Below, one piece after another: positions 1-11,555 of a stretch of DNA of 64,000 bases; the stretch's first letter is position 1; every line of letters begins with the position of its first letter. The position numbers were made by a program, and so were the translations under genes. The DNA lies in assembly GCA_001599815.1 (NCBI GenBank), contig BCIA01000005.1:1901088-1965087 (forward strand). Reading direction: 5' to 3'. Source of the DNA: Furcasterigmium furcatum. Lineage: Eukaryota; Ascomycota; Sordariomycetes; Glomerellales; Plectosphaerellaceae. Below the pieces are notes generated by a model. That model had not been told where the DNA came from and ran no database searches. It worked only from the letters and a program-made list of their open reading frames with translations.

Positions 1-191
1 ACGCTGCGTTATCTGCTCGACGGCGACCAGTGATCATCTGCCGCAAGCTTCATGCATATCTGGGGTGGAGGGTGGTTCAGCACAGGAAAGCATATAAACC
101 CGGCTCCTCACGTCCGGACGCGGAACCACCACGTTCTTCATGTACCCTGGACCACCCATCTCTTCAATTGCTGCACAGAATAGGCCGCAGA

Positions 192-2635
192 ATGGAGGCT
201 TTGGGGGCAATAGCGAGTACGGCAGCGCTGTTGGAGGTCAGCGCACGACTTTTTTTCTTCATCACGAATGTCAAAGCTGCGCCTGTCGAGTGGCATCGAT
301 ATGTCGAGAGGCTTCAAACTCTCCATCAAGTCAGTATCCAAAAGGCCTATCTCCAGAGGCGTGTACCAGGGCTGTACTGGAGCTTACTTTCTGTAGACTG
401 TCTTGATTGTCCACGGTGTCCTGCACAACGTCGTTGCGCTTGGGCTCGAGAACCGTTGCGGAAGCATTGGCAACGGTGAGACCTTGGGACTGATCGAGTA
501 CTGTCTCGCAAACGTACAATTGGTAAAACGCTCCGCCGATAGCCTGGTAGAGAAACTCGAACAGAAAGGGAACAAAAAGATTTTGGCTAAGCTGCAAGAT
601 TTTTTCTCCCGGCATCCAAGTCCCTTTGTCCTTGCGATACGCGAATCGGATATCAAAAGCCACATCGAAGGGGTTGAGTCTGCAAAGGAAGCGTTGGTGT
701 CTGCTATTGGGATAGCCGCATGGGCGAAGGCCTATACTGGGTGAGTCGACAAAATGCCGCTTTTGCCCAGCCAGATTGAAGCCAAATCGATGCTGACAAT
801 GCCCCAGCCATGACGACACCATGAAGTCTCTTGCTGACCTCAGAGCCAAAATGGCAGAGCAGTTTGCGACATTACGAAAGTCCCAAGAAGATCTTATTCA
901 AAAAGAAGCCAAGGAAGCTCTGAAAATTTTCGAAAGCCTTGACAACCAGCCATCCCGTCTGCCTGTCCTGGGCAAAGGTCGAAACAAACAATCCAAGAGA
1001 CCCATGAGACCCATGAGACGCAGGGAGCGTCAATTACCACATTATCATGCGTCACCAGAGCATGAACGGAATATATCAACCCAAAGGGAACCTCATGACT
1101 TCGATATTCCAAACAGTCCCCGAGTAGACACCAGCAAGTCTGCCGATCAATGCAGCGAGCCATCCTCCGCAGATATTTGTGAGCATGAACACCCGGACCA
1201 TGACCGCATATCTCCAGAACGGGAGTATGGAAGACCACTGGTCAGTCAGCCACCGGTATTGGACGCTCTGCCTCCTCATCCGGACGACACCTTCGATCGC
1301 CCTCTGTTTGACGAGAACTACGCTTACGACGAGGAACCTTTCAATTCGGCGCATGACTTGCTACCTTATACACCCCCGCATTGGTCATTGCAATCGAGAA
1401 AGGCCATGTCAGATGATGGTAGCCAGGACGATGATGCACCCCAAAGCCATGACATTGAGATCATCTTCAACAACGGGGACGTTGTTCGTTTTCCAGCCTC
1501 TGCTGATTCGAGGCCGGAAATCATCAGAAATCTTGATCTGGATCAACGCTTCCTACCCCCAGCCGAAGAGGAATCAATGGTGCCATACTGTCCACAGATA
1601 GCACCCGGCACTGGACCTCAGGAGGGACGCTCAGAACAACTGACTGATGCCGAGGCTCTGGTCCTATTTATGGAGCGAGGCGATGAGCTCAGTCACGATG
1701 CCTTCTCTTCTTACTCCCAAGACGAGGTGCCGGAGAACATCCACCTTTCCACTGAACGGATCGAGGTTCAGCACTCGGTCAATTTCAGGTTCCCACCGAC
1801 GGTTGCAGAAAACGAAGAGAGCGACTCCCCGCCTCTGGCCTGGCAGGTTGACAATGCGCAACGCTTCTGCATCTCTGAGCTCGGGCTAGTACACGGTTCT
1901 GCGTTGGTCGCTTCCAAAGAGAAATGCCAACATGCTTGCGTCCATGGGCAGGTTGATTTGCTCAACTGTGCGCCGTCGCTGGCTAAAGTTCTAAACGTGA
2001 AAGTCCCTGCCGTCATTGCGGCGTCTTCAACGCTTGCGAACCTGCCAAGTCAAACATGGGCATTCTCAGTGCCGCTGGGACCTAGCCGGTTGTTCAACCC
2101 CCACGGAAAGATCGACGTGTTTGCCTCCAGCAAATGCGAGGAGGATTGCGACCACACTCGTGTCGTTGGAGCCCAGAATCTCGAGCATGCTTGTTTGTCG
2201 CCAACATTGCTTCAACTTTGGGGAGGCGTCTCTTTCCAATCTTCAGACTCAGGCTCGGACTCGTCCAATCGGGATGGCCTTGGTCCCTTCCGCAGAGTAC
2301 CCTGCTTCCATTGTCGCAAAGACGCGCTCAATGCAACTCCAGAGGATGATGGTACCTCTCACGATGTGGTTCCTTATGGAGCGCACATGTACAGCTATAG
2401 GTGTGCTCGGTGCGACACAGTCAGCTGGATTACTGGATTTCGTGATGTTGGCTTTGAGAAATTAGAGCGGGAAACGGAAAAGAGGAAAACGGAACAGAAG
2501 AAAACGAACGCAGGGTCGCAACGCAGAGGAATGAGCGAACAGAATGATCCGAGAAAAGATGAGCAACAGGGGATCATACTGCAAGCCCCTGGAAGCAGTG
2601 AACGGGCAGATGAGGGTTCCTGTGTCATGTCCTGA
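192..2635 (+). CDS. STAND-type N-terminal helical domain protein ending in a CaaX box (hypothetical)
   Basis: Three exons: 192-329, 397-740, 808-2635 (introns 330-396 and 741-807, both 67 bp, the second with a GTGAGT donor and TGCTGAC branch site); phases agree and give 769 residues. The start MEALGAIASTAALLEVSARL and the following helical stretch to about residue 160 resemble the fungal N-terminal domains found on STAND/NACHT proteins. No P-loop NTPase follows. The middle (about residues 200-600) is acidic, Ser/Pro-rich and looks disordered. Near residue 670 is a CxxC (CFHC) and about 38 residues on a second CxxC (CARC), a possible zinc site. A charged Lys/Glu stretch follows, and the last four residues are CVMS, a good farnesylation (CaaX) motif, so membrane anchoring is likely (inference). 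Function unknown; a signalling adaptor of fungal non-self recognition is one possibility. The exon structure is well supported, the role is not. Confidence 0.7.
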
Positions 2636-3054
2636 CCGAGTGGCACTGGAGACTGGCTATCTGGGATCAATACTTTTCAGGCACAGTTGGCGGCTTGAGA
2701 ATATCAGGGAACAGTTTTTTCGTTTTCTCTTCAAGGTTGGTGCGGTATCGCTGTTTTCTGGCGCTTGCAGGAACTATTCCTTATTGCAACCCTCTGTGAG
2801 GTAGGTGTCATAAAGCCCCCCCCCCCCCCCCCCCCCCCTCTCCCGAATATCATCCATGCAATAAGAAGCCCAAAGTCATCGCACAAGCAGAAAAGCCCTG
2901 CAAGCTAAAAGGACCCAAGACAGACAAAATGCCGCACCAGCAGCTAGACTCATAACTCCGGGGAACATCTAATCCTGGCATACGTCGGGCATCCCACGCC
3001 CCACGCCGGCCTTGATAGCCTCGCTTCCGCTGCTTCTTCACTACTTCTGTCATT
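2636..3054. other. Intergenic spacer with poly-C tract
   Basis: Convergent spacer between the STAND-N gene and the F-box-like gene. It holds the 3' ends of both genes and a 23-base C run; no gene is seen. Confidence 0.6.
2816..2838 (+). repeat. Poly-C homopolymer, about 23 bases
   Basis: An uninterrupted run of C, 23 as read here, followed by TCTCCC. Such G/C runs are unstable and often mis-called, so the exact length is uncertain. Confidence 0.9.
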
Positions 3055-4634
3055 TCAAGAAATGGAATTTCTGCGCCCATTTATCCTCTCCTGCGCCTCT
3101 TTCGTTCTTCCTCTCCGTCTCTTTTGACGTTTGAACCATGCGCCGTCGTCGCTATCGTAGGTTGTTGGATTTGGCTCTTCCCAGGTGACCGAACGGGCAT
3201 CGCCGACTCTCCAGTACCCTCTTGCGCCAAGCTGTGCGAGAACGGAACTGCACAGCCAAACTTTTCTCTGCATCTTCATTAACTTCCTTTTCTCGCCACG
3301 TCGAACACGCGCCAGTTCACGGGCATCGCTGAGACGCTTTTGCAGTGCGTCATCATCCAGCGGCTGCTTTGGGGCATCCCACAAGACATATCCACAGCGC
3401 CGAAGCACGGCGTGGTGCTCATGGTAAACCAAGCAGTCCGGAGCATAGCTTTTGTGCGCTTCAAACCACATTCTAAAGGGATTCGAATCGAGGTTGTCCG
3501 GGCCATCTGTCAGCGAACGTGCCTGACACCGGATGTCGGATGCGGACCAGGTCTCTAGAGGGCCGTGAAACAGCCGCTCAAATCTTGGAACTCCTGCATA
3601 TCGGAAGTGATAGGCAAGCATGTGTTTCGTTCGGGCCGGCAATCTGTCTTTAGAGTGCAAGATATCCAAACGTTCCCCATACGTCTTGGCCTTCTTGAGT
3701 TCAAAGAGGAAGTCAAGGCCATATGACAGCTTGGAAAATTGCAGTCAGCCCATATGCATCTGCGGGAACTTGAATCGCGGGGCAGACACTTACATACGCC
3801 TGCCGATGTTGAGCAGACTCTCCTATCGATACGCAGTCTACATTCTTTCTTCCCCATCGGATCTCACACGCTGCAGCTTCATTGAAACCTGCTAGAGAGG
3901 AATGAGCTCTGGCCTATGTCTCGAGAGCGGATCAGCTTCATGAGGAATTTGGGCTTACCGCGAGACATAGATCTTTCCAGGTAATCATGGATGCAGGCAA
4001 GTTGCTCCTTTACCCAGGGTGAGAAGTTTCCAAAGAAATCATGCTCGACAATGCGGTCAAGATCGCGTCTTCTGCCTTCGTCGGGAGAGAGGTCTCCCTC
4101 ATGACGGAAGCAGAGGACGCAGTATAGTTGAAAGAGGTAGAAAGCGCGGTGGATTCTTAACCTCTCGTTGGACGAAATGCGTTTGGTACGTGACCGCTTC
4201 ACGCTGAGATGTTGCATAAAGAGCGGGAGCATCCACCGTACCAAACGTTGGGTAAAGTACTCTATGACGGTGTGTGTCTTGCTGAGAGCAGCAGCGGCGC
4301 CCAGGCTGATCTTCTCGAGTCGGAATATCTTGGCGCTGATGAGAACGGGGAATGCATCATCGTCGAACCAGTCTTCCAGGAACTCTCGCACCCGACCCAA
4401 GTCAGTACTATCCACAGACTTGGCCTCGTGCAAAGCGAGAGCGTAAGCAAGGGATCTTCGGGGTATCTGGTTTAAGAGAACAATGAGAACCATTTGGTCT
4501 GGTGTCTCCTGGAACGCCGCATAGAAGGATGAATGAGACAAGATCGCCGATCCTAATGACTGAATGTCGTCCAGCCTCAAGAGGATGATGCGGATGAGAT
4601 GCAGGGGCATCTGGTAAATTGAACGAGTCGCCAT
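3055..4634 (-). CDS. F-box-like domain protein (hypothetical)
   Basis: Minus-strand gene with three exons: 4634-3959, 3891-3794 and 3729-3055; introns 3892-3958 (GTAAGC donor, CTCTCTAG acceptor) and 3730-3793 (GTAAGT donor, GGCTGAC branch). Phases join to 482 residues. The N-terminus (MATRSIYQMPLHLIRIILLR, then LDDIQSLGSAILSHSSFYAAF) has the Leu/Pro pattern of the fungal F-box-like motif, suggesting an SCF ubiquitin-ligase adaptor. The rest is helical with no known repeat. The last 50 residues are basic (WFKRQKRRRGRTK), possibly a nuclear localisation signal. The acceptor of intron 1 has an in-frame alternative 3 bp away. The substrate is unknown; the F-box assignment rests on the N-terminal pattern alone. 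Confidence 0.7.
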
Positions 4635-5644
4635 GGCTGCTTCTAGATGGCAGAATCAGACCTGGCGAGGAACAAGAGTTATTGTGGTGATGATGGTCGA
4701 AGACCATGAAAAATCATGTCGACGCGGGTTGAGTTGGTGATTGGGTCCACGTGACTGAGGCCTTCAATTTACTTTTAGGCAGAAGGGCAGGAAGTCTCAG
4801 TCACAGCCTTGGCACGTTGAGCAGAACATGAGTCACTCATTCTCCCCTGTTCTTTTCACTGCTTGGCTCACATCTGGTTTACATAGAAGAAGACAGCATC
4901 GTATGGGAAAGCGGAAGTGGCAGAACGGGAGAAATAAGGCAGACAGGCTTCAAGCTGGGCAGATAAGGCTCAAAGGAGAAGAGCAAGAAGTGGACGTCTG
5001 GTGTTGCAAATCGGTGCTCCCTTCCCTGTTTTGCGCTTTCTATTTTACTACTTGAGGAAGAGAAAACATGAGGTCATTACTTTTGTAGGCCCTAGAAAAT
5101 TTGTGTCTAAAATTGTAGTCTGAGGTTCAACTTACATGCTCAAGACTGAGAGGGCCAGGCTTAAGAAGTGTCGGTGAAGCCCAGATATGGATGGCGCCTC
5201 ATGCTGACAACGTTACTTATTCCGCTCCCCGTCGCTCACCTTAGTCCGGCGCTTTACGCACGGTGATCGGGTGACGGCCGAAGTCGAGAAGGACGGCCGG
5301 ATCGGCGAGTCCCGACCGCCGCCGCCCGCCAAGGCCGAAAGCCCGCGGCCTTCGGAACTTCTCCAACCAGACACACGGACGCGCCTCGGCCATGGTATTA
5401 CTATTGCAACATGGACATTGCACAGCAAGACGGGCGCCCGCGGGCCCCCGATGATGCCCGCATGGACGCTAGAATCGACTGCCGAGATCAAGATCCAGAC
5501 GGGGCGCAACGGTGAGGAACGATCCGGCACTGAGCCTACGTAATGCTCACGGCCTCTGGGATCATATCTAAAGGTGATTCCCAGGTGCTCCATGCAGTCC
5601 AACTCCCCAGAGCTAAGCACATCACAGACAGACTCGTCCTCGCC
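4635..5644. other. Gene-free divergent spacer
   Basis: About 1 kb between the divergent F-box-like gene and the first P450. Short open frames on both strands have no domain-like sequence. It should hold both promoters; no clear operator-like repeat is seen. Confidence 0.5.
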
Positions 5645-7405
5645 ATGGAAACACTCACCTTCTCACAGCTCGCCGAGAGCCCCTCGGGCATCGGCTTTGC
5701 CGCCGTTGCTGCCACCGCCGGCGTGTACGCCCTCTACCGCAATTTGCTTCGTCAACCCATCCCAGGCATCCCCTACAATCCAGAAGCCGCCGCCTCCCTC
5801 CTCGGCGACCTCCCTGCCATGGCGCGGCAGAGCGAGTCCGGCAGCGGCGTCGAGTGGATCATCTCTCAGGCCCGGCGACACCCCGGCCCCCTGTGCCAGA
5901 TCTTCCTGCAGCCCCTGGGCAAGCCGTTCCTCCTCCTGTCCGACTTCCGAGAGGCGCAGGACATCTTCCTCCGCCGCTCCAACGAGTGGGACAGGTCAGA
6001 CTGGTCGATCGAGATGCTGGGCGGCGTCGGGCCTGCCCACCACATCAACATGAAGACGGGACCTGCGTGGAAGGCCCATCGGCGCTTGCTGCAGGATCTC
6101 ATGACGCCCGCGTTCCTGAACCACGTCGCGGCGCCAAACATCGGCAACAGCGTCCAGAACCTGGTCCAGCTGTGGGATTTCAAGGCCAAGGCAGCCGACG
6201 GCCGGCCATTCTCGGCCCTCGACGATATTTACGACGCTGCCCTGGACGCTGTTCTCGAATTTAGCTTTGGCAGCGCCTATCCCCACCGTGCTATCTTGCC
6301 TCAACTCGAAAAACTCAGAGGCCCGGGCATAGAGTCTTCGTTGAAAGAAGGGGATGATGGTGCCGTCGTATTTCCCCGCGCGCCGCTCCACGAGACGATC
6401 GAGGCGACCTTCCAGGCCTCAAAAGCCATCGGGGACGTCATGGTGTTCCCGAGGCCCAGGTTTGGGTGGTATACGAAGAAGTTCCAGTCCGCTGACGTTG
6501 CTGCTGCCCGGGCTCGCCACGAATACATCAAGGAACAAGTCGACAGGGGCGTGGAGCGGCTCCAAGCGCGGTCGAAGAATGAAGATGCCGACGGCGACGA
6601 CTGGGTCAAATCCGCCGTAGACCTCATGCTCGACCGCGAGACCAAGTTTGCCACCAAAGAAGGCCGGGACCCCGTGTACTGGTCGCCCACGATGCGAGAC
6701 GAGGTGCTCGGCTTTGTGATCGCAGGCCACGATACGACGAGCACGACCCTCCTCTGGGGACTGAAATTCCTCACCACGTCCCAGAACGCACAGACGAAGC
6801 TGCGGAATGCCCTCCGCGCCGCTCACGCCACCGCAAACGAAGAATCGCGGGCACCTAGCGCCGGCGAAATCACGGCCACATCGATCCCCTACCTGGAGGC
6901 TGTCATCGAGGAGATCCTCCGCCTGGCGGGCACCTTGCCGGTCATGGAGAGGCAGTGCAACCGCGACACAACGGTGCTGGGCCACTTCGTGCCCAAGGGA
7001 ACCACGGTATTCATGCTCGGCCTCGGGCCCAGCATCACCGAGCCCGCGCGGCCGGTGGACGAGGCAGTTAGGAGCGCGTCCTCGCAGGCCACGGCGAAGG
7101 AGCGCGGCGTGCGCTCGTGGGAGGCGGAGGACATGGGGACTTTCCGCCCGGAGAGGTGGCTGAACACGGTCGACGGCAAGGAGGTGTTTGACGGAACGGC
7201 GGGGCCGATGCTGGCGTTCGGGAACGGGATCAGAGGGTGCTTCGGGCGGAGGCTGGCGTACCTGGAGATGAGGCTCATGATCACGCTGCTGGTGTGGAAC
7301 TTTGAGCTGTTGGAGACGCCCGAGGCGCTGTCTGGGTTCGGTGCGACGGATGAGCTGACGCGAAAGCCGGGGGATTGCTATGTTCGGCTGCGGAAGATTA
7401 TGTGA
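5645..7405 (+). CDS. Cytochrome P450 monooxygenase (first of pair)
   Basis: Intronless, 586 residues from the ATG at 5645. The frame stays open to 5543, but the chosen start gives a hydrophobic leader (about residues 15-35) followed by a proline-rich hinge (RQPIPGIPYNP), the usual ER anchor layout. Diagnostic motifs: I-helix AGHDTTST near residue 360, ExxR (EEILR) near 421-425, PERW-type FRPERW, and the haem loop FGNGIRGCFGRR with the cysteine ligand near residue 532. It is longer than the usual 500-530 because of an insert around residues 220-250 (GIESSLKEGDDGAVV). Class II microsomal P450 needing a reductase; the substrate cannot be read. It is followed in the same direction by a second P450, with an SDR, a bZIP factor and an FAD oxidase nearby, pointing to secondary or xenobiotic metabolism. 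Confidence 0.93.
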   Translation: METLTFSQLAESPSGIGFAAVAATAGVYALYRNLLRQPIPGIPYNPEAAASLLGDLPAMARQSESGSGVEWIISQARRHPGPLCQIFLQPLGKPFLLLSDFREAQDIFLRRSNEWDRSDWSIEMLGGVGPAHHINMKTGPAWKAHRRLLQDLMTPAFLNHVAAPNIGNSVQNLVQLWDFKAKAADGRPFSALDDIYDAALDAVLEFSFGSAYPHRAILPQLEKLRGPGIESSLKEGDDGAVVFPRAPLHETIEATFQASKAIGDVMVFPRPRFGWYTKKFQSADVAAARARHEYIKEQVDRGVERLQARSKNEDADGDDWVKSAVDLMLDRETKFATKEGRDPVYWSPTMRDEVLGFVIAGHDTTSTTLLWGLKFLTTSQNAQTKLRNALRAAHATANEESRAPSAGEITATSIPYLEAVIEEILRLAGTLPVMERQCNRDTTVLGHFVPKGTTVFMLGLGPSITEPARPVDEAVRSASSQATAKERGVRSWEAEDMGTFRPERWLNTVDGKEVFDGTAGPMLAFGNGIRGCFGRRLAYLEMRLMITLLVWNFELLETPEALSGFGATDELTRKPGDCYVRLRKIM

Positions 7406-7947
7406 GGAGGGAGGTATAATCATGTTGCACTTTCACCACTCTTGGCAGGATGAAGATCTGCTTGCCCAACCAAGTCTCGAGGTTGCTTCGTACCTAGACT
7501 AGCTAGGTACCTAAAGACGCCTTGGAATGTCGACTATTGTAAAGCCTTCGTGACTATAACAGTAATCCATGAGATGGGGGACGCAAGGGTGAGAAACTTG
7601 TTAAGCAAGCCGTCCCATGAGGTGTAGAGCCTATGCGTCTGTAACATCGGGAACTTTTGAGAGATCGGCGACTGGTTAGCGGCGCGGCCGTCCTGTACGC
7701 GTAAATCCGCCGCTGTCGCCCCCCGGAGTTGAGTGCCCGCATATGCTGACGCTCGTACGGTCATGGCCAATAACAAGCCGTGCCGTTCCCAGTGAAGCGA
7801 CCAGGGACTTGCAGGCTGACTGAGACTTGCTCCAACTAACAGTTGTTAGTCGGTCCCAAATGAAGCTTCAGGCGAACCTACATAAATCTTCATGAGATCC
7901 GTCCCCCTGGATAGAAACTCTTTGAGCATTTTTAATCGTCATCCTTG
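7406..7947. other. Spacer between the two P450 genes
   Basis: Holds the 3' end of the first P450, a small hairpin-forming palindrome near 7492-7510 (TACCTAG..CTAGGTA arms) and the promoter of the second P450, including a TATA-like CATAAAT near 7881. No gene. Confidence 0.5.
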
Positions 7948-9661
7948 ATGGAAATTTGGCACTCTACCGTCACCGCCATGGAAGCTCTCACCAGCTTGCT
8001 ATCGTGGCAGAGTATCACCGCCACCATTGTCCTATACTATATGACCGTCGCTCTATACCGGCTGTACCTGCACCCCCTAGCCCGATTCCCTGGCCCAAAG
8101 CTGGCGGCCGTGACACGGTTGTATGAAGGCTACTACGATCTCTACCAGAGCGGGCAATATACCTTCAAAATAGCAGAGTTGCATAAACAGTACGGTAAGA
8201 AGGAATCAGTCCCCGGTCTTACAACGCCTTTACTCACTTGCGTCTGAATAGGTCCGATTATCCGCATCAGCCCTCATGAGCTTCATGTAAATGATGCGGC
8301 TTTCTTTAACACCCTTTACACCCGCCAGGAGGGGGTGTGGCACAAGTACGACTGGTCGGTCGATGCCTTCGCAACCAAAGGCGCGACCATCTGGACGGCC
8401 GACCACACCATCCACAAGAACCGTCGTATGCCCTTGGGTCCCTTCTTCTCAAAGGCCAAGGTGTCGAGTCAGCAGGACATGATCATGAAACACGTCCACA
8501 AGCTGTTTGACAGACTGTCGGGCTTCGCCGCGTCCCAGCAGACGGTAGACCTCGGCGCCGCCGTTACAGCATTCGTACGAGATGTTGTGAACGAGTACAT
8601 CTTTGGCAAGCATTACAACGATCTTGGAAAGGAAGACTTCGATGCCGGAATGGTGGTGGCCGCCCAGGCTGGTGGTCTCTTGTGGCGTACGACAAAGTTC
8701 ATACGTTTCTTCGGTCCGTTCATGCGGTCCATCCCGCCGCAGTGGATCATGGCTGTCTCTGATCCTGTGATGAAGGAGTTCTTCCGCTTCATGATAGTAA
8801 GTCTCTTGGCGGAATGGATGAGTTTTTCAACAGCTAATACGTATTGCGTGTACAGATTTCCATGAATGACACCAAGAACTTCATGAAGGCGGCGGTATCC
8901 CCAGATGACGATGACCCACCCACGTTGGTCCATGAAATTGTGCAATCCAACCTTCCGCCCTCTGAGAAGTCATTTGAGCGAATCTTCGATGAAATTTCCA
9001 CCACGACCGGTGCTGGCTTTGAGACGACGGCCGCCGTCATACGAATCGCAGCCTTCCACATTTACAGCGACCCCAGGATCCTTGATTTGCTACGGGCCGA
9101 GCTTGCTGCTGCCCCCGACCATGACTGGAAAACGCTCGAGAAGCTTCCTTACTTGACTGCCATCATTATGGAAGCCATGCGTCTTGCTCCCGCCATAGCG
9201 ACTCGCAGTGCTCGTATCGCCCAGGACAAGGACCTCGTTTACGCAGACTGGAGGATACCGGCCGGCACACCTGTTGGAATGACGATTCACCTGCTTCATC
9301 AGAATGAGGACGAATATCCGGAGCCCAAGCGCTTCAATCCAGATCGATGGATGGAACCCGACCCATGGCAGCTGGGCAGCAAGACATTTGTGCCTTTCGG
9401 GAGAGGAACGCGTAATTGCGTTGGAATGCAGTACGTGTCCAATGCTTCAAAATCCACCACAAGATGCACAAACTAATACGTTGATTCAGTCTTGCCTGGG
9501 CCGAAATCTACCTGTTGCTCGGCTCCATCGTGCAACGATTCGAATTCAAGTTCCCAACAACAAAGACAGAGGATTTCTACGTCACCAACGACAATTTTGC
9601 CCTTGGGACTCCGTCCATGGGGGTTGTTCCTGCTCTTGTTACCGAAGTCACAGCAAATTAG
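7948..9661 (+). CDS. Cytochrome P450, trichodiene oxygenase-like type (second of pair)
   Basis: Four exons: 7948-8194, 8252-8796, 8856-9430, 9490-9661; all introns are 57-59 bp with GT..AG ends and phases joining to 512 residues. An N-terminal anchor helix (ITATIVLYYMTVALYRLYL) precedes the hinge HPLARFPGPKLAA. The I-helix reads TGAGFETT (near 310), ExxR is EAMR (near 375), and the haem loop FGRGTRNCVGM has its Cys near residue 452 and continues HLAWAE across the last intron. The HPLARFPGPKLAAVT start and the RISPHELHVND segment are typical of the fungal P450 group often annotated as trichodiene oxygenase-like; that label does not fix the substrate. It lies in tandem with the first P450 but is clearly a different family, so not a recent duplicate. 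Confidence 0.93.
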
Positions 9662-9982
9662 ACCAACCGTCACTAGAGTGTCTTTGCGGCAGTTCTTATA
9701 CAGAGGTCTCTCTTGTCAAACCCCAGTCTCTCTATTACCTAGGTTATCACCCTAATCACCTCGACAACTGCTAGTAGGTATATGGCGGCGGGTCAGGGTT
9801 ATCAATGGGGAAGTAAAAGACACATGTCGTATTTACTTGCCCTCCAGCCTCGGAGGGAAAGGAACATGTACTCTGAGACTTGTCTTCTTATGGATACAAA
9901 TGTTCAAAAACCATCTATTACCAAAAACCTGTATAATTCTAAAACACAACCCAAGACTCCAACACCGGCCCAAACCCCTTGC
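9662..9982. other. Convergent 3' spacer
   Basis: 321 bp between the tail-to-tail P450 and SDR genes. Nothing beyond 3' untranslated sequence is seen. Confidence 0.5.
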
Positions 9983-10982
9983 TCAGTACTGCGCCAGCAA
10001 GTCCTTGGTCCATTCCCACAGCTCGTCAGCCAGTTTGTCATTCCGCAACATGGGCTTCGCCTTCTTGGTGTACTCCAGCCCTATCGGCATATAAAAGCCG
10101 CCGTTCACCAGCTCCTCCTTCTTGGCGCTGATGCACCAGATCTGACTGAAGTAGCCCTCCTCTGGCTTCACGACCGGGTGGCCCGCGAGCCAGTTCCACG
10201 CGTAGGTCACCGCCTTGTGCCCAAATCTCAAGTCATTCACCAGGCCAGTGGCGACCACGCCAGGATGCACAGACACAGCGGTGACCTCTGGGTACAGCTC
10301 GGCGACTTTGCGGCAGTACAGCATGCCCGCCAGCTTGCTCTGCCCGTATCGCGTGAAGGGCGCCGCGGGGCTGTTCGCCTCCATGGTCGTGCGCACCTTG
10401 TCGAAGGCGACGCCCTCGGGCGGGTAGGCGGCGTAGCCGACGGACGTCAGGTAGATGATGCGGGCGTCTCCGCCCTTGGCCGCTCCCGTCCGCCGCAGCA
10501 CGGGGAGGAGCTGGTCCATCATCATGGCGTGGCTGAGGTAGTTGACGGAGAACTGCTCCTCGAAGCCGTCCTTGCTCAGCCGGGGCGGGGTGGCCATGAT
10601 ACCGGCGTTGCACATGAGCACGTCGAGGCGGTCGTGCGTGAACCTGGCCATGCCGGCCTTGACGGACGCGAGAGATGCCATGTCAACCTCGATGAAGGTG
10701 AGGGGGACGTCGGGGCTGATTTTCCGGGCGTCGGCGATCACTTCGGCTGCTGCCTTTGCATTTCGGCCCGTGAAGTAAATGTGGGCAGGCCCATCGGGGG
10801 ACTTTCTCGCCAGAGCGAGGATGACCTCACGGCCAAGACCGGCGGTGCCTGTTCGTGTTAGTGTAACTGTCGACGCAGCGAAAGGAAGGGGTGCGGCACG
10901 TACCTCCTGTGATAAAGATGACTTTGCCCTTCTGGGACGGGAGTTCCGCCTTGGGATCATATTCGGAGTGCTTGACAGCCAT
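9983..10982 (-). CDS. Short-chain dehydrogenase/reductase
   Basis: Minus strand, two exons: 10982-10904 and 10848-9983, intron 10849-10903 (GTACGT donor, ACTAAC branch, ACAG acceptor); 314 residues. The intron splits the cofactor loop: the exons join to give TGGTAGLG (residues 25-32), the Rossmann GxxxGxG motif. NAG (CNAGIM), a serine in LTSVGYAAY, and the YGQSK catalytic Tyr/Lys pair are all present, as is the PG motif (HPGVVATGL). The TGRN sequence after beta-2 (FTGRNAK) has the basic residue usual for NADP(H). The open frame that reads through the intron with another N-terminus is an artefact. A likely tailoring or detoxifying reductase of the P450 block; substrate unknown. Confidence 0.92.
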
Positions 10983-11555
10983 TTTGATTTGTTCGTTCGG
11001 TGAAGTACTGAAGATGGTGAAGTTGGTGAACCCCTGTTGGTGGCTGGCAGTAGCTTGTTGCTGTCAAACAGTCAAGATATGAACGCTCTGGATAGGGCCA
11101 GAAGCCAGCCTTGGGCCTGGCAGTCACTACTTTTATAATTGCATTCCATCATGACGTGGGAGTCGTTGGCTTCCATGAGAACAATCAGGCAACCTGCGTG
11201 GCAAGTGCAATGGAACTCGGGAGGTTTTGCCATCAGGTCGATGTTGTCTCAGGGGTTGGCGGTTGACAGGCCGCGCGCTAACCATGTTCGGTGGATCAAT
11301 CGTAAGGCCTAACCCGCATTGGGATGCCATGCAGTAAGGTGGTTGCGTCTGATGGCGCAGCGCGGCGGCCATGAGGTCCGTCGGCATCGGCATTATGGAT
11401 GCTTAAACGCCGGCCGCGTCTTGTCGGTCGGTGTGCCTGAATGTCCGTATAAGAGCTCGGCGCCTTGCTCGTTGCGGATGCAGGCCGTAAGCATCCGGCA
11501 TTTCCCCTCTGCTGAAGCTTGGAAGGCCCTAGAATCGACAAATCGCGGCGACACA
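10983..11555. other. Divergent promoter region, SDR / bZIP
   Basis: 573 bp between divergently transcribed SDR and bZIP genes. A TATAAAA box on the minus strand serves the SDR. No gene. Confidence 0.5.
11131..11137 (-). promoter_or_regulatory. TATA box of the SDR gene
   Basis: TATAAAA on the minus strand, about 150 bp upstream of the SDR start codon. Confidence 0.5.

Noticed and set aside
6419..7423. 334-codon minus-strand ORF
   Set aside because: Antisense shadow of the first P450.
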